From positions 48,861 to 112,860 of the forward strand of contig PNLP01000020.1 in NCBI GenBank assembly GCA_013823135.1: a stretch of DNA of 64,000 bases. Reading direction: 5' to 3'. The position numbers and the translations under genes are program-made. The DNA is from Planctomycetaceae bacterium (GTDB taxonomy: Bacteria; Planctomycetota; Planctomycetia; Gemmatales; Gemmataceae). Position 1 is the stretch's first letter. Every line of letters begins with the position of its first letter. Positions 19,360 through 30,432 of this stretch are shown here, piece after piece. Under the pieces are notes generated by a model. That model worked only from the letters and a program-made list of their open reading frames with translations, did no database searches and had not been told where the DNA came from.

Positions 19360-19387
19360 GAGCCACGGGGGCTCATCCCCGTGGCTC
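19360..19387 (+). terminator. Hairpin after the secreted hydrolase gene
   Basis: GAGCCACGGGG (19360-19370) pairs perfectly with 19377-19387 around a 6-base loop, 10 bp after the stop codon. No T-tract follows. The outer GGCTCGCC recalls the other palindromes in this window. Confidence 0.6.
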
Positions 19388-19519
19388 GCCCTCCCGTTAC
19401 AACCCGCATCACCCGCAGTCGGCGCGACTCTGCCAAGCAGTTTGCGTCGGGTCGTCTGACGCTCGCAACTCGATCGGTCGATGGAGTCAAGGAACTCCCT
19501 CCTCGGGTCGGGTTGCCTC

Positions 19520-20248
19520 ATGCACTTGATTGCCCCCGACATTCTCGCGGAAGCACGCGGGCTCACCCAGGCCATGTCCGGAACGCTATACGTTCTGGGC
19601 GTGGCCTTGTGGCTTTTCGGCTGGCGCTGGCATCGGTTCTGGATCGTCGCGGGGGTCACGCTTGGGGCTGGGCTTTGTGGATTGCACGCCGGTCGGTCCG
19701 CGGGCGGCGCACAGATCCTCGCCGTGGGTGTTCTGCTGTCCGTTGCCGCGGGGATGATGGCACTGGAACTGGCACGCATCTTCGCGTTCGTGGCAGGTGG
19801 ATGTACCGCATGGCTCGCGGCGCTCTGGGTCTTCCCGCAGGCGCAGGAACTGTGGGCCGTGTTCCTCTCGGGCGGGCTGTTCGGCCTGATCCTCTACCGC
19901 GTCTGGACGATGCTCCTCACCAGTATTGGGGGCGTGCTGCTCGCCGGGCATGCCGGGCTGCTACTCCTGGAGCCGCTCGCCAAGTTTGACGCCGTGACCT
20001 GGGTCACAGTGAATCAGGCCGCGGTGAATGGCGGCGTGATCGGACTCGCTGTGCTGGGGATCGTGCTTCAGGCACTGATGACACGCGGGCGCGGCGAGGG
20101 GATCGGAAAGGCCGAGAAGCCCAAGGATAAGGCCGAACCGAAAGAGAAGGCTGAGCCGAAGCCGGAACCGAAAGCACCGCCGGCGCCGAAACCTGCACCC
20201 ACGACGAACTGGTGGGAGAAACTAGTTCATCACCGAAAGGCCGGGTAG
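19520..20248 (+). CDS. Polytopic membrane protein with charged Pro/Lys-rich tail
   Basis: 242 residues from the ATG at 19520; an in-frame GTG/ATG-type start lies at 19481. Seven hydrophobic helices fill residues 15-185 (for example TLYVLGVALWLFGW, FWIVAGVTLGAGLCGL and GVIGLAVLGIVLQALM). A cytoplasmic-looking tail of repeated KAEPK/KPEPKAP units follows. The even spacing of short Gly-rich helices recalls TMEM198/DUF4203-type proteins, but I cannot confirm that. It ends 5 bp from the end of the convergent gene. Confidence 0.65.
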   Translation: MHLIAPDILAEARGLTQAMSGTLYVLGVALWLFGWRWHRFWIVAGVTLGAGLCGLHAGRSAGGAQILAVGVLLSVAAGMMALELARIFAFVAGGCTAWLAALWVFPQAQELWAVFLSGGLFGLILYRVWTMLLTSIGGVLLAGHAGLLLLEPLAKFDAVTWVTVNQAAVNGGVIGLAVLGIVLQALMTRGRGEGIGKAEKPKDKAEPKEKAEPKPEPKAPPAPKPAPTTNWWEKLVHHRKAG

Positions 20249-20253
20249 AAGGC

Positions 20254-21213
20254 TCATCTCGTGCGTGGTCGCGAGAGCCGCCAGCCAACCGCAAACAAAC
20301 CCGCGCCAGCAAGAGCAGGGGTGAGGTGCCAGAGATCGTCGTAACCGATTGCGGGATGCACCAACACCGCCGTGCTAAACCCGGCTGCTCCTGCAACGGC
20401 AAGCGCCTGAAGGGTCGCCCGATCGAACCGGGCACGCCACACTACTCCAGCCAGCAGCACACCACAACAACACACGGCACCGCCAAATCCTGCTCGATCG
20501 TGCGCGATCAACGGCACGAGCCGCGGGTTGATGGCATCCAGATCTTTTGGAACAACTTCCAGGAAAGCGAGATCTTCTGGCACGAAAACACTCGTCACCC
20601 CCACGAGCATGATGGTTAGACCGCCAACAAACATCCCGCTTGCCACGAACAACAACAACCACCGTCCGAGGCATTCACGATCCCGCCAACTTATCATCCA
20701 CGCAGGGCGTGACGACCATCCCCGCTGTTCTGCGACCCAATTGATTCGTAAATGCGATCCGAGGAGCCCGAGCACAAACAGCGGCGCGATCAATCCCGTG
20801 GCGGCACCGTGCCAGGTATCGAGATAGCCGTAACCGAGGTAGGCGAGGAAGCTGCCGAACCCGACGACACCACTGGCGGCCAGTAAGTCCCACGCCCACC
20901 TCTCGCCTCGTTTCATCGGCCCCGCCACGAGCCAGAGATACACGACTCCAATGGCGACGAGCGCACCGCCAAATGCAACACGATCGTGGATCATGAAGTG
21001 AACGATCCGACAGCCGTGGACTGCGCAGAGTTCTTGCGGCGTCATCCCCAGGAACGCCAGATCGTGTGGGAGGAATTCCTTCCGAGCAGCGATGAACACT
21101 GCGAATATCCCCGCGAAAACCAGCACGAGCCCACAGACCGAGATGAGCGGGAGTCCGTCGCCCACGAGGAGTCGGAGGAGGCTCTCATCGTCACCGTGTG
21201 CATGGTTAGACAT
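20254..21213 (-). CDS. Membrane protein with an internally duplicated FxPxDLAFL...HDRxxFGGA module
   Basis: 319 residues, about eight membrane helices. The two halves share one module. In the first half it reads FLPHDLAFLGMTPQELCA then HDRVAFGGALVA; in the second, FVPEDLAFLEVVPKDLDA then HDRAGFGGAVCC. Each copy follows one helix and precedes another, so the protein seems built from two homologous halves with conserved Asp, His and Arg in a loop. I do not recognise the family. The start is 3 bp after the desaturase stop on the same strand, so the two are almost certainly co-transcribed. Confidence 0.75.
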   Translation of the reverse strand: MSNHAHGDDESLLRLLVGDGLPLISVCGLVLVFAGIFAVFIAARKEFLPHDLAFLGMTPQELCAVHGCRIVHFMIHDRVAFGGALVAIGVVYLWLVAGPMKRGERWAWDLLAASGVVGFGSFLAYLGYGYLDTWHGAATGLIAPLFVLGLLGSHLRINWVAEQRGWSSRPAWMISWRDRECLGRWLLLFVASGMFVGGLTIMLVGVTSVFVPEDLAFLEVVPKDLDAINPRLVPLIAHDRAGFGGAVCCCGVLLAGVVWRARFDRATLQALAVAGAAGFSTAVLVHPAIGYDDLWHLTPALAGAGLFAVGWRLSRPRTR

Positions 21214-21216
21214 GTG

Positions 21217-22035
21217 TCACCCGGTTCTGATTCCGATCGTGATTGCCGGAACACCCGCGAGATCGAGATACGGATCGAGCCGGGTCGCGAGTTCAGGCCA
21301 TCGATGGTGTGGCACAGCGGGAAACAAGTGATGCTCCAGATGGTAGAGGTGATCGAACGCGATCAACCGTAAAACCATCCCACGAAATCGTCGCGTTTCA
21401 CCCAGGGGAGTCTCACCCTCTGGCAGATGCGGGATGTAGGCAGTGACGAGGGGGACGACCCAGGTGCCGAGGTACGCGAGACCTGCGTACAGAAGCGGGA
21501 CCAAAGACCAGCCGACGATCGCAACGCCGACCGCTGCGATCGCGAGCAGAACCACGACTGAGGCTTCAGCGATTAAACGAGGTCGATGGCTTGGGTATTT
21601 CCGCACAGCCCACCACCAAAGGCGAAGGAAAAACAACGGTCCACTTCGAATTGCTTGCCAGAAAGTTCCGTACGCGGCGATGGCTTCCGGGTCATCATCT
21701 CGGCTTGGATAGCGAGCATGGTGGTTGAGATGGGCGAGGCGGTATGCCCGGCCGCTCCTGAGCATCAGGAGTTCGATCGCCGTCAAGAACCAGTCGTTGA
21801 GATCGCGACGCAAACCCCAAGAGCGATGCACGAGGTCGTGCGAGATTGAACCGTAGGTCACGAAACTGAGCGCGACCACGCACAACACCGCTGGCACCCA
21901 AAGTTCTGCGAATGCAAAACCGACGTAGGACAGCGCGAGAACGAACGGCATCAACAGTGAGATGACGATCCTGCCGGGGTGAACACGCAACAAATCGCGA
22001 CCGAGTTCGTCGAGCGTGGGTACAGCAGCCGTCAT
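21217..22035 (-). CDS. Fatty acid desaturase / carotenoid hydroxylase-type membrane di-iron enzyme
   Basis: 272 residues from the ATG at 22035; the frame is open further upstream but not coding-like. Histidine boxes are clear: HDLVH, HLNHH and HLEHH, the last preceded by FDHLYHLEHHLFPAVPHH. Membrane helices flank the boxes. These ligate the di-iron centre of membrane desaturases and hydroxylases. The substrate could be an acyl lipid or a carotenoid; the short length and the HLNHHARYPS box leave both open. It is the first gene of a pair with the duplicated membrane protein. Confidence 0.85.
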   Translation of the reverse strand: MTAAVPTLDELGRDLLRVHPGRIVISLLMPFVLALSYVGFAFAELWVPAVLCVVALSFVTYGSISHDLVHRSWGLRRDLNDWFLTAIELLMLRSGRAYRLAHLNHHARYPSRDDDPEAIAAYGTFWQAIRSGPLFFLRLWWWAVRKYPSHRPRLIAEASVVVLLAIAAVGVAIVGWSLVPLLYAGLAYLGTWVVPLVTAYIPHLPEGETPLGETRRFRGMVLRLIAFDHLYHLEHHLFPAVPHHRWPELATRLDPYLDLAGVPAITIGIRTG

Positions 22036-22215
22036 GCGATGCTCCGGATTGTCAGAGGACCGACATCCGGTTACCCGTAAAGCCATACGGATCTTAACAC
22101 TGGTTAATGGAAAAACGTCCGGACAGGGATGAGTCACAAGCCGCCGTCGATCATCCTGGGAGTCCACCAATTCAGTCCCCGATCAACCACCGACCGGGGA
22201 TCGCGCGACAGTTCC

Positions 22216-22956
22216 TTACACCAAGATGCCGACGTCCTTGTTCTCGAATGTGCCCTTCATGACCTTGCGGTAGATGTGGCCGTCGCCGTTCACGATTCCC
22301 TGCGTGTCCTTCACCTTCACGATCGTGTCCGCAAGGCCGGGCGATTCTTCCCAGCCGCTCGGTGCTTCAGCGACCTGGCAGAACAGCGAGTGGTCGAACT
22401 TCGCTTTCACGGGCACGGAGCCATCGTGGATGTGCAGCGTCGGGAAGAAAACGATCTTCTTGTCGTCGCGTGGGAAGTCGAACGCCATGGGGTGGACCTT
22501 CTGTTCACCCTTCTCAGGCTTCTTGAGCTTGAAGACTGCGAAGCCAAAATCCTTGTATTGCGGGAGCTTGTCCCACACCGCTTCGGGGAGGCGGAATTGC
22601 TTGTCCAGCCGGGCGAAGTCCTTGATCGCGGGCACGAACGACGCCACGAACTTCCCGACCTCGATAACCGCGAGGTTCTTCTCGACGCCCCCGCCTTTCG
22701 GACCGCGGCCATCTGACTCAGGCTTCGGGAAACCCTTGTTCATGTCGTCGAAGAAGGCTTCGTACTTTTCGAGGTTGATGAACTTGACCGCATCCTCGGC
22801 CGAGTCTTTCGGCGTCGGGATGGGGAGGATCATGGCGAGATCTTCACCCGCCTTGAACCGCATGCTATAGACCAGGAACTGGCGACCGTCCTTGGTGCCA
22901 CGGGCGAAGATATTGGTGTCCGCGACGACATCGACTTTGCCGGAGAAACAACACAT
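22216..22956 (-). CDS. Conserved hypothetical protein (MCCFSG N-terminus)
   Basis: 246 residues; the start is fixed by AGGAGG eight bases upstream of the ATG. The protein begins MCCFSGKVDVVADTNIFARG, has no signal peptide or membrane helix, and includes VYSMRFKAGEDLAMILPIPTP near the N-terminus and a His/Cys segment FDHSLFCQVAEAPSGWE near the end. The N-terminal Cys pair and the later Cys/His could bind a metal, but that is inference. It is monocistronic by spacing. I cannot assign a function. Confidence 0.75.
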   Translation of the reverse strand: MCCFSGKVDVVADTNIFARGTKDGRQFLVYSMRFKAGEDLAMILPIPTPKDSAEDAVKFINLEKYEAFFDDMNKGFPKPESDGRGPKGGGVEKNLAVIEVGKFVASFVPAIKDFARLDKQFRLPEAVWDKLPQYKDFGFAVFKLKKPEKGEQKVHPMAFDFPRDDKKIVFFPTLHIHDGSVPVKAKFDHSLFCQVAEAPSGWEESPGLADTIVKVKDTQGIVNGDGHIYRKVMKGTFENKDVGILV

Positions 22957-23029
22957 GAGCGAAACCTCCTGACCTGAAGTGAAGTAACACGGAGATTATC
23001 GCCAGTCGCGTTGTGGAGTCAAACGGCCG

Positions 23030-23638
23030 TTACGGGATGAGGTCGGCAACGGGAATTGTGCCGACGATGATGCCATCAAGAACGATGGGAACGGCGTCGG
23101 CGATGCCGTAGTCGGTTCGTGTGGTGTACGCCGGTGGGATCGCGGTAGAGTTAGGATTCGTGTAGACCTCGATTTGCCGCTCGGGGATGTTGATGATCCA
23201 GTAAACCGGGATGCCGACGCGAGCATAAATTCGACCCTTGTCACTTCGGTCGAATGCCAACGAAGAGTCGGATACCTCAAGAACAATGGCAATATCGCCT
23301 CCGGTTGGAAGGCGGCCGTCACAAGTTGTTTCATTGCCACGGAGCACCACACCATCGGGTTCGGGTTCACTGTCCCCTGTGGCAATCGCTCCCTGGATTT
23401 GGAGAAACCAACCCGCTGGCATCTGACGCGGAAAACGCGCGGTCAGTCGGCGAAGCGACATCTCATGGGGAGGGTTCCTCATGCTTTTCTCCACCAGATA
23501 GCCTTCCAATAACTCGATCGGCTCTCCTTCCAAAATGACGCCGTGGTCGATCAACTTGTGGTACTGCGCGGGGGTGAATTTCCGGAACCCTGCTACCGAT
23601 AGCAGTGGGGTTGGCGATGTTGCTTGTGTTGGTGCCAT
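23030..23638 (-). CDS. Uma2 family (DUF820) PD-(D/E)XK nuclease-fold protein
   Basis: 202 residues, the usual Uma2 length. The nuclease-fold pattern is present: an E in LEGEPIELLEGYLVEKS, EPDGVVLRG for the Asp, VLEVSDSSLAFDRSDKGRIYARVGIPVYW for the E-x-K region, and WIINIPERQIEVY. Uma2 proteins are numerous in planctomycetes and cyanobacteria; the fold is that of restriction endonucleases but the biological role is not known. It lies downstream of the ppdK terminator region. Confidence 0.9.
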   Translation of the reverse strand: MAPTQATSPTPLLSVAGFRKFTPAQYHKLIDHGVILEGEPIELLEGYLVEKSMRNPPHEMSLRRLTARFPRQMPAGWFLQIQGAIATGDSEPEPDGVVLRGNETTCDGRLPTGGDIAIVLEVSDSSLAFDRSDKGRIYARVGIPVYWIINIPERQIEVYTNPNSTAIPPAYTTRTDYGIADAVPIVLDGIIVGTIPVADLIP

Positions 23639-23680
23639 GCGATACCTCCAATCGCATTAGACCACAGCTTGCGCGCATGA

Positions 23681-23746
23681 GAAAGCCCACCCGATGTCGG
23701 ATGGGCTTTCGGCTGATAGAGGCCCACCCATTGCTAATGGGTGGGC
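23681..23746 (-). terminator. Two adjacent hairpins downstream of ppdK
   Basis: First stem: 23681-23694 with 23697-23710 (one G-U type mismatch). Second stem: GCCCACCCATT (23722-23732) with 23736-23746, perfect, 3-base loop. On the leftward strand both lie directly after the pyruvate phosphate dikinase stop at 23761. The shared GCCCACCC motif suggests a duplication. Confidence 0.65.
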
Positions 23747-23760
23747 TTGTGTTGGCGAAC

Positions 23761-26427
<2,667 letters not shown>

Positions 26428-26634
26428 GTTCACCCATCGTGGAAAGGAGTGTGGCCGCGCTATCGCGGCAGCATTTCGAGGTACGTTTTACGGATGTTGG
26501 CCAAATGCGGCAAAGGCGGGTGTGTGGTAGAAGTGTTGGGACTGGAATTGAGGCGAGTCAGGATCGAAACGAACGTCCTCGGCCACAATCACTCTGAGGG
26601 GGCTCTCAGACTCGAATAAACAACACTTCCCATT

Positions 26635-27528
26635 TCATTTCTTGGATCCGGATATCAGCGACTCCCACTGCCGTTGATTCGTGGCCGCGAGCTTGACGGT
26701 TCGTATGCGGGTTGCGGGGTCGTTTGGCTGAAGCATCTCGGCGATCACCGGCACGACAAACGGGGCCACTGCGTTCTTGCTCAGGTCGATTTCCCCGACG
26801 AGTCGATAGAGCGGCAGCAACTTTGGCAGCAGCGGTGGTTGCTTGAGCGCTTCGACCCAGCCCTCGTGGAACAACCGGACGAAACGGGCGGGAAGTCCTT
26901 CGGCTTCCCGTGAGACGGCAGACTTCACCGTGAGTCGCAGAAAGCCGCGTTTGAAGCCACCCTCGAAGTTCGCGGGGAGTTTGCCGATTTGCTCCCACAC
27001 CGCAGCCAGCGCCTCGGCTTCTCGTGCAGCGGTTGCTTCCCGGTTGGGATCATCTTTGGCAAGGTGAGCCAGTTCACACTGAACGCGAATCAATGCGGCT
27101 CGCGCGGGTTGGTCGTTCTCCTCCAGGTAGTCCGCGAATACCAACCGGGGCGTGTCATCTTCCGGCGTCGTGAAGACGGCTCGTAGCAACGACTCCAGAT
27201 CTCGCGGTGGCGCAGACGGAGCATTGTCCTCGGGGCGTGCTTCGGGGTGCTCCGCGAGGTAGAGCAGCAACGCGAGCGCGTGCTTGCAAGGCTTCTTGTA
27301 GCTCGGACAGGTGCAACTCGAATGTAGCCCGCCGCGTGGCCCGCGTCGGACGGACACCTCGTAGGTGCCGGTCATCCCTTTGCAGGTGGTACACCACCCT
27401 TTGCCATCAGCGCGTGCTTCGACCTTGCCGAAATCGCCCTTCCCAAGGAGTTTCCGCGCTTCCGCCACAGACTTCGCGTCTGGAGCCTTGGCTTCGATTT
27501 GCTCCACATTCCACGGTTCGACTGGCAC
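26635..27528 (-). CDS. SWIM zinc-finger protein with TIGR02996-type repeat-companion domain
   Basis: 297 residues. A SWIM finger (C-x-C-x(n)-C-x-H) is visible as SSCTCPSYKKPCKHALALLLYL at about 79-100, preceded by a possible extra Cys pair (WCTTCKG, about 45-51). Next comes LLRAVFTTPEDDTPRLVFADYLEE at about 114-137, the pattern of the repeat-companion domain found mostly in planctomycetes, then a helical region. SWIM fingers bind DNA or protein. Rightward ORFs here are antisense shadows. Confidence 0.8.
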   Translation of the reverse strand: MPVEPWNVEQIEAKAPDAKSVAEARKLLGKGDFGKVEARADGKGWCTTCKGMTGTYEVSVRRGPRGGLHSSCTCPSYKKPCKHALALLLYLAEHPEARPEDNAPSAPPRDLESLLRAVFTTPEDDTPRLVFADYLEENDQPARAALIRVQCELAHLAKDDPNREATAAREAEALAAVWEQIGKLPANFEGGFKRGFLRLTVKSAVSREAEGLPARFVRLFHEGWVEALKQPPLLPKLLPLYRLVGEIDLSKNAVAPFVVPVIAEMLQPNDPATRIRTVKLAATNQRQWESLISGSKK

Positions 27529-27917
27529 GATGTTGTCCTCGCACCCGGAATTGCACAGAGGTTACCACTTCACACAGCGTACCACCGGCGTGAGATGCAT
27601 GGTATCTCCGCAGTCGCGAAGTTCACTGCGCATCACCTGTCGGAGAACTGCCCGTGCGAGCTCTTCGTCGCCTGGCTTGGCCCTCAGAAAAAGTACCTTG
27701 ACCGTCTTTTCTCAGCCAGAAGAACCGAACATGAAACGGCTTCGAGTCTCTCACGCCCACGTCGGGAAGATTGTGTTGCGGTGTCGGCGCAGTGTTTGCA
27801 ATCCCAGGGTTTGAAACACCTTATCCGCTTTGGAATAAGGACGCGGGTTGCGGTTCGTGCGGCAGCAATATGGCCCTCGGACCGGGCAATGCCAAGACAC
27901 CAGGAAGGACGCCAATC
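27529..27917. other. Divergent intergenic region with no gene seen
   Basis: 389 bp between the SWIM gene start (leftward) and the cupredoxin gene start (rightward). It should hold both promoters. I see no convincing ORF, tRNA or hairpin. Confidence 0.5.
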
Positions 27918-28469
27918 ATGCGTAATGTTACTCTCGCTCTCGTCGTGTTCAGTATCGTGGGGATCTTCGCCGAATCAGCGGATGCGGGGCTGTTCCGCAA
28001 ACGGAATCGTGGACGAAATGACTGCAATACCTGTGCAACACCGGCCGCTGCCGCTCCGGTCGGTTCGGGGTGTTGTGGTGGAGCCGTTGCTGCTGGCTAT
28101 TCAAGCTACTATTTGCCAGATGGCACTCAGGCGTACTACCAACCGAATGGCGTGTTACCAGCAGGATACATCCCTCCGACTGCGATGCCGACCATCCTCC
28201 CTGCCGGAGCCGCGGAAGTGAAAATCCGGCTCAGCGACAATAGCGCGAATCCTGCGACTCTCACCATCCAACCGGGGACAACCGTTCGCTGGTCGAATGA
28301 CGGAAAGAACTCGCGAATGGTGTCATCCGTGAAGGGCGACTGGAAGTCTGATGAACTTGCACCGGGCCAGGAATTCACCGCGACGTTCACGCAAACTGGG
28401 ACGTTCGAGTACTTCTGCGGAAGTTCCCGTGATGTCAAAGAGATGAAGGGCACGATAGTTGTGAAGTGA
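27918..28469 (+). CDS. Secreted cupredoxin-like protein lacking histidine copper ligands
   Basis: 183 residues from the ATG at 27918, which has GGAAGGA upstream and begins a signal peptide (to about ADA, 23). A short Cys-rich and Tyr/Gly-rich linker (about 35-85) precedes a plastocyanin-like domain: VKIRLSDNSANPATLTIQPG, TTVRWSNDGKNSRMVSS, ELAPGQEFTATFTQTG and FEYFCGSSRDVKEMKGTIVV. The usual HTVTS has become SRMVSS, and the usual C-x2-H-x2-M has become CGSSRDVKEM. No His occurs in the domain, so a type 1 copper site is unlikely. A strong terminator follows. Confidence 0.8.
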   Translation: MRNVTLALVVFSIVGIFAESADAGLFRKRNRGRNDCNTCATPAAAAPVGSGCCGGAVAAGYSSYYLPDGTQAYYQPNGVLPAGYIPPTAMPTILPAGAAEVKIRLSDNSANPATLTIQPGTTVRWSNDGKNSRMVSSVKGDWKSDELAPGQEFTATFTQTGTFEYFCGSSRDVKEMKGTIVVK

Positions 28470-28489
28470 TTCGGGGATCTTGAAACAGC

Positions 28490-28520
28490 CACCGTCGTTC
28501 ATGAACGACGGTGACTTTTT
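28490..28520 (+). terminator. Intrinsic terminator of the cupredoxin-like gene
   Basis: Perfect 11-bp stem CACCGTCGTTC (28490-28500) with 28503-28513, 2-base spacer, followed by ACTTTTTG. It lies 20 bp after the stop codon and just before the end of the convergent rex gene. Confidence 0.85.
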
Positions 28521-28528
28521 GCGGTTCG

Positions 28529-29227
28529 TCAGTCGTCCGTGGCCTTGGCGTTGTCGCCATGCTGGACGAGGAAGGCAAGTTGTTCCAGTTGAATCGCCAG
28601 ATCGACCGTGACGAGTCGCACCGTTGGTGGCAATCGCAGCACAATCGGGGCGAAGTTGAGGATGCCCCGCACTCCTGCAGTTGCGAGCACGTCGGCAACA
28701 CCCTGGGCAACCTCCCCCGGAACGGTGAGGACTCCGAGTTCCGCACCAAGTTCAACCGCTCGCTCGCCCAACTTGGCCGAAGATTCTACGGTCAGGTGCT
28801 CGACGACCTGCCCGACCTTTCCGGGGTCCGTGTCGAACAGGCCGACGATCTCAAAGCCCTGCGTACGGAAGCCCTGGTAGCGGAGAAGTGCGCGGGCGAG
28901 GTTACCGACACCGATGAGAACCGCACGCCACGTTCGGTTGATGCCGAGGGCGGCCCGAATCGCGGTGGCGAGTTCCTTGGCCTCGTACCCGATCCCGCGC
29001 TGCCCAAGGTGGCCCAGTGCAGCCAGGTCTCGGCGCACCTGGGCGTCGCTAACGCCAACTGCCGCAGCGATCCGCCCACTGGAGACTTTTCCGCCATCCG
29101 CGGGCCAACTCGCCACGCATCGCAGATAGAGGCTCAAGCGGTGGGCTGCCGCTCGCGATAGACGCTGTTCCGAGTTGGCAGACTGCTCACCCAACGGAAA
29201 ACTCCCTGATCCTGATTCGAAGGCCAA
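28529..29227 (-). CDS. rex: Redox-sensing transcriptional repressor Rex
   Basis: 232 residues. The N-terminal winged helix has LSLYLRCVASWPADGGKVSSGRIAAAVG and DAQVRRDLAALGHLGQRGIGYE, matching Rex (S..QIRKDLS.FG..GKRG.GY). The Rossmann domain has VLIGVGNLARALLRYQGF and IVGLFDTDPGKVGQ. The final helix VDLAIQLEQLAFLV fits the domain-swapped dimer helix. Rex senses the NADH/NAD+ ratio and represses fermentative and respiratory genes. No clear Rex operator was found in this window. Confidence 0.92.
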   Translation of the reverse strand: MAFESGSGSFPLGEQSANSEQRLSRAAAHRLSLYLRCVASWPADGGKVSSGRIAAAVGVSDAQVRRDLAALGHLGQRGIGYEAKELATAIRAALGINRTWRAVLIGVGNLARALLRYQGFRTQGFEIVGLFDTDPGKVGQVVEHLTVESSAKLGERAVELGAELGVLTVPGEVAQGVADVLATAGVRGILNFAPIVLRLPPTVRLVTVDLAIQLEQLAFLVQHGDNAKATDD

Positions 29228-29350
29228 TCAAATCGAAAGTCATTCAGCCCAGCACTCTTGTTTACGACTAGAGGACTTTCGACGCCAAGACCCTGTACTG
29301 CTGCGTGACAAACTGTTTCCATTTTACAGTCTCGCCACGTTCAATCATCC

Positions 29351-30334
29351 TCACTTTTTCACGCCAGTCCATCCGACGGGGATCACAACTTCAGTTCCAC
29401 CGGCTTCTGCCAGCTTCACTCGCACCTTGCACGAACCCGCCTGAGCCGCTGCCGTCTCGGTAACGGTGACCCGCACGACGGCCACGGCTCCCACCCCGGG
29501 CGACCATTTCACGGTCACACTTGGGTGGTCGGACTCGGCTGCCACGATGCCCACAGGCTTTCCATCTGCCGCTCGAAGTTGCACGAGTGTGGAGACCTCA
29601 CTCTGACCTGCGGCGAATCGCACGGCAACCGTATCCGGTGTGGCAGTTACGGCCCCTGCCGCTCGCTTCAACACGCGCACGGGCACCCGCAACTCGGGAT
29701 ACGCCGGATCGTCGGTCAGCAGGGTGACGATCTCATCGGAATGCCCGGCAGGGGCGTCAGCGTTCAGTTTCACGGTGACAGTTTGCCCTTTGCCAGCCTC
29801 ACGCTGTCCCACTTCCACCGCCAAGTGCGGGCTGGATGCCCCGGCCTTGGTGACCGTCAGTGGTTTGGCTCGCGTGTCCGTCACCGTCAACGCATGAGAC
29901 GCCACACCCGAGGTCGAGAACCCGAGTTGTGGCGGATTCACCGTCACCTCGCGGCTCAGGTTGGCCGTGATTTGCAGAAGTTGCTCACCGGTTTGAAGAG
30001 GAACACCGGGTGCTTCGGTCTGATACCCCACGACAATCTGCCAGCGGTTCGGGCCGTCAGGCTGCGTGAGTGTATTGACTTCGATGGTGAGCTTGGCCGC
30101 TTCACCCTGCTGGAGAACCTTGGCAGTCAGCACTTGCCGGAGGCAGCCACAACCGGCTTCCACTTTGGTAATGCGCAGGGTGCCCGGCCCACTGTTGACC
30201 AGATCGAAGGTGTGGATCAGCGGCGGCCCACCCTTGATGTCGCCCTTGGCCGCGGTGGGTGTCGCGCATTGAAGCGGGGTCGGAACCGGTTGTGTCCCAA
30301 CTCCTGTCGCGAGTAGCAGGATGAGAGTATTCAT
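29351..30334 (-). CDS. DUF1573 domain protein, secreted
   Basis: 327 residues with a short hydrophobic N-terminus (MNTLILLLATGVGTQP), probably a signal peptide. The DUF1573 hallmark is present: HTFDLVNSGPGTLRITKVEAGCGCL at about 42-66. Further Ig-like repeats follow (VTKAGASSPHLAVEV, VTLLTDDPAYPELRVPV). Such proteins are common in planctomycete and Bacteroidetes envelopes; the function is unknown. It lies 100 bp downstream of the rsr gene on the same strand, past a hairpin. Confidence 0.85.
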   Translation of the reverse strand: MNTLILLLATGVGTQPVPTPLQCATPTAAKGDIKGGPPLIHTFDLVNSGPGTLRITKVEAGCGCLRQVLTAKVLQQGEAAKLTIEVNTLTQPDGPNRWQIVVGYQTEAPGVPLQTGEQLLQITANLSREVTVNPPQLGFSTSGVASHALTVTDTRAKPLTVTKAGASSPHLAVEVGQREAGKGQTVTVKLNADAPAGHSDEIVTLLTDDPAYPELRVPVRVLKRAAGAVTATPDTVAVRFAAGQSEVSTLVQLRAADGKPVGIVAAESDHPSVTVKWSPGVGAVAVVRVTVTETAAAQAGSCKVRVKLAEAGGTEVVIPVGWTGVKK

Positions 30335-30393
30335 GGCCCCGCTCGATAGCGGGGATGTGAAACGGAATCAACTCGACTTTTTGGCGACCGATG

Positions 30394-30423
30394 ACGAGCG
30401 GCGACCGTGAGGTCGCCGCTCGT
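30394..30423 (-). terminator. Hairpin downstream of rsr
   Basis: ACGAGCGGCGACC (30394-30406) pairs perfectly with 30411-30423 around GTGA. It lies 10 bp after the rsr stop on the leftward strand. No U-tract follows, so a factor-dependent or weak terminator is possible. Confidence 0.55.
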
Positions 30424-30432
30424 TCAATCGGG

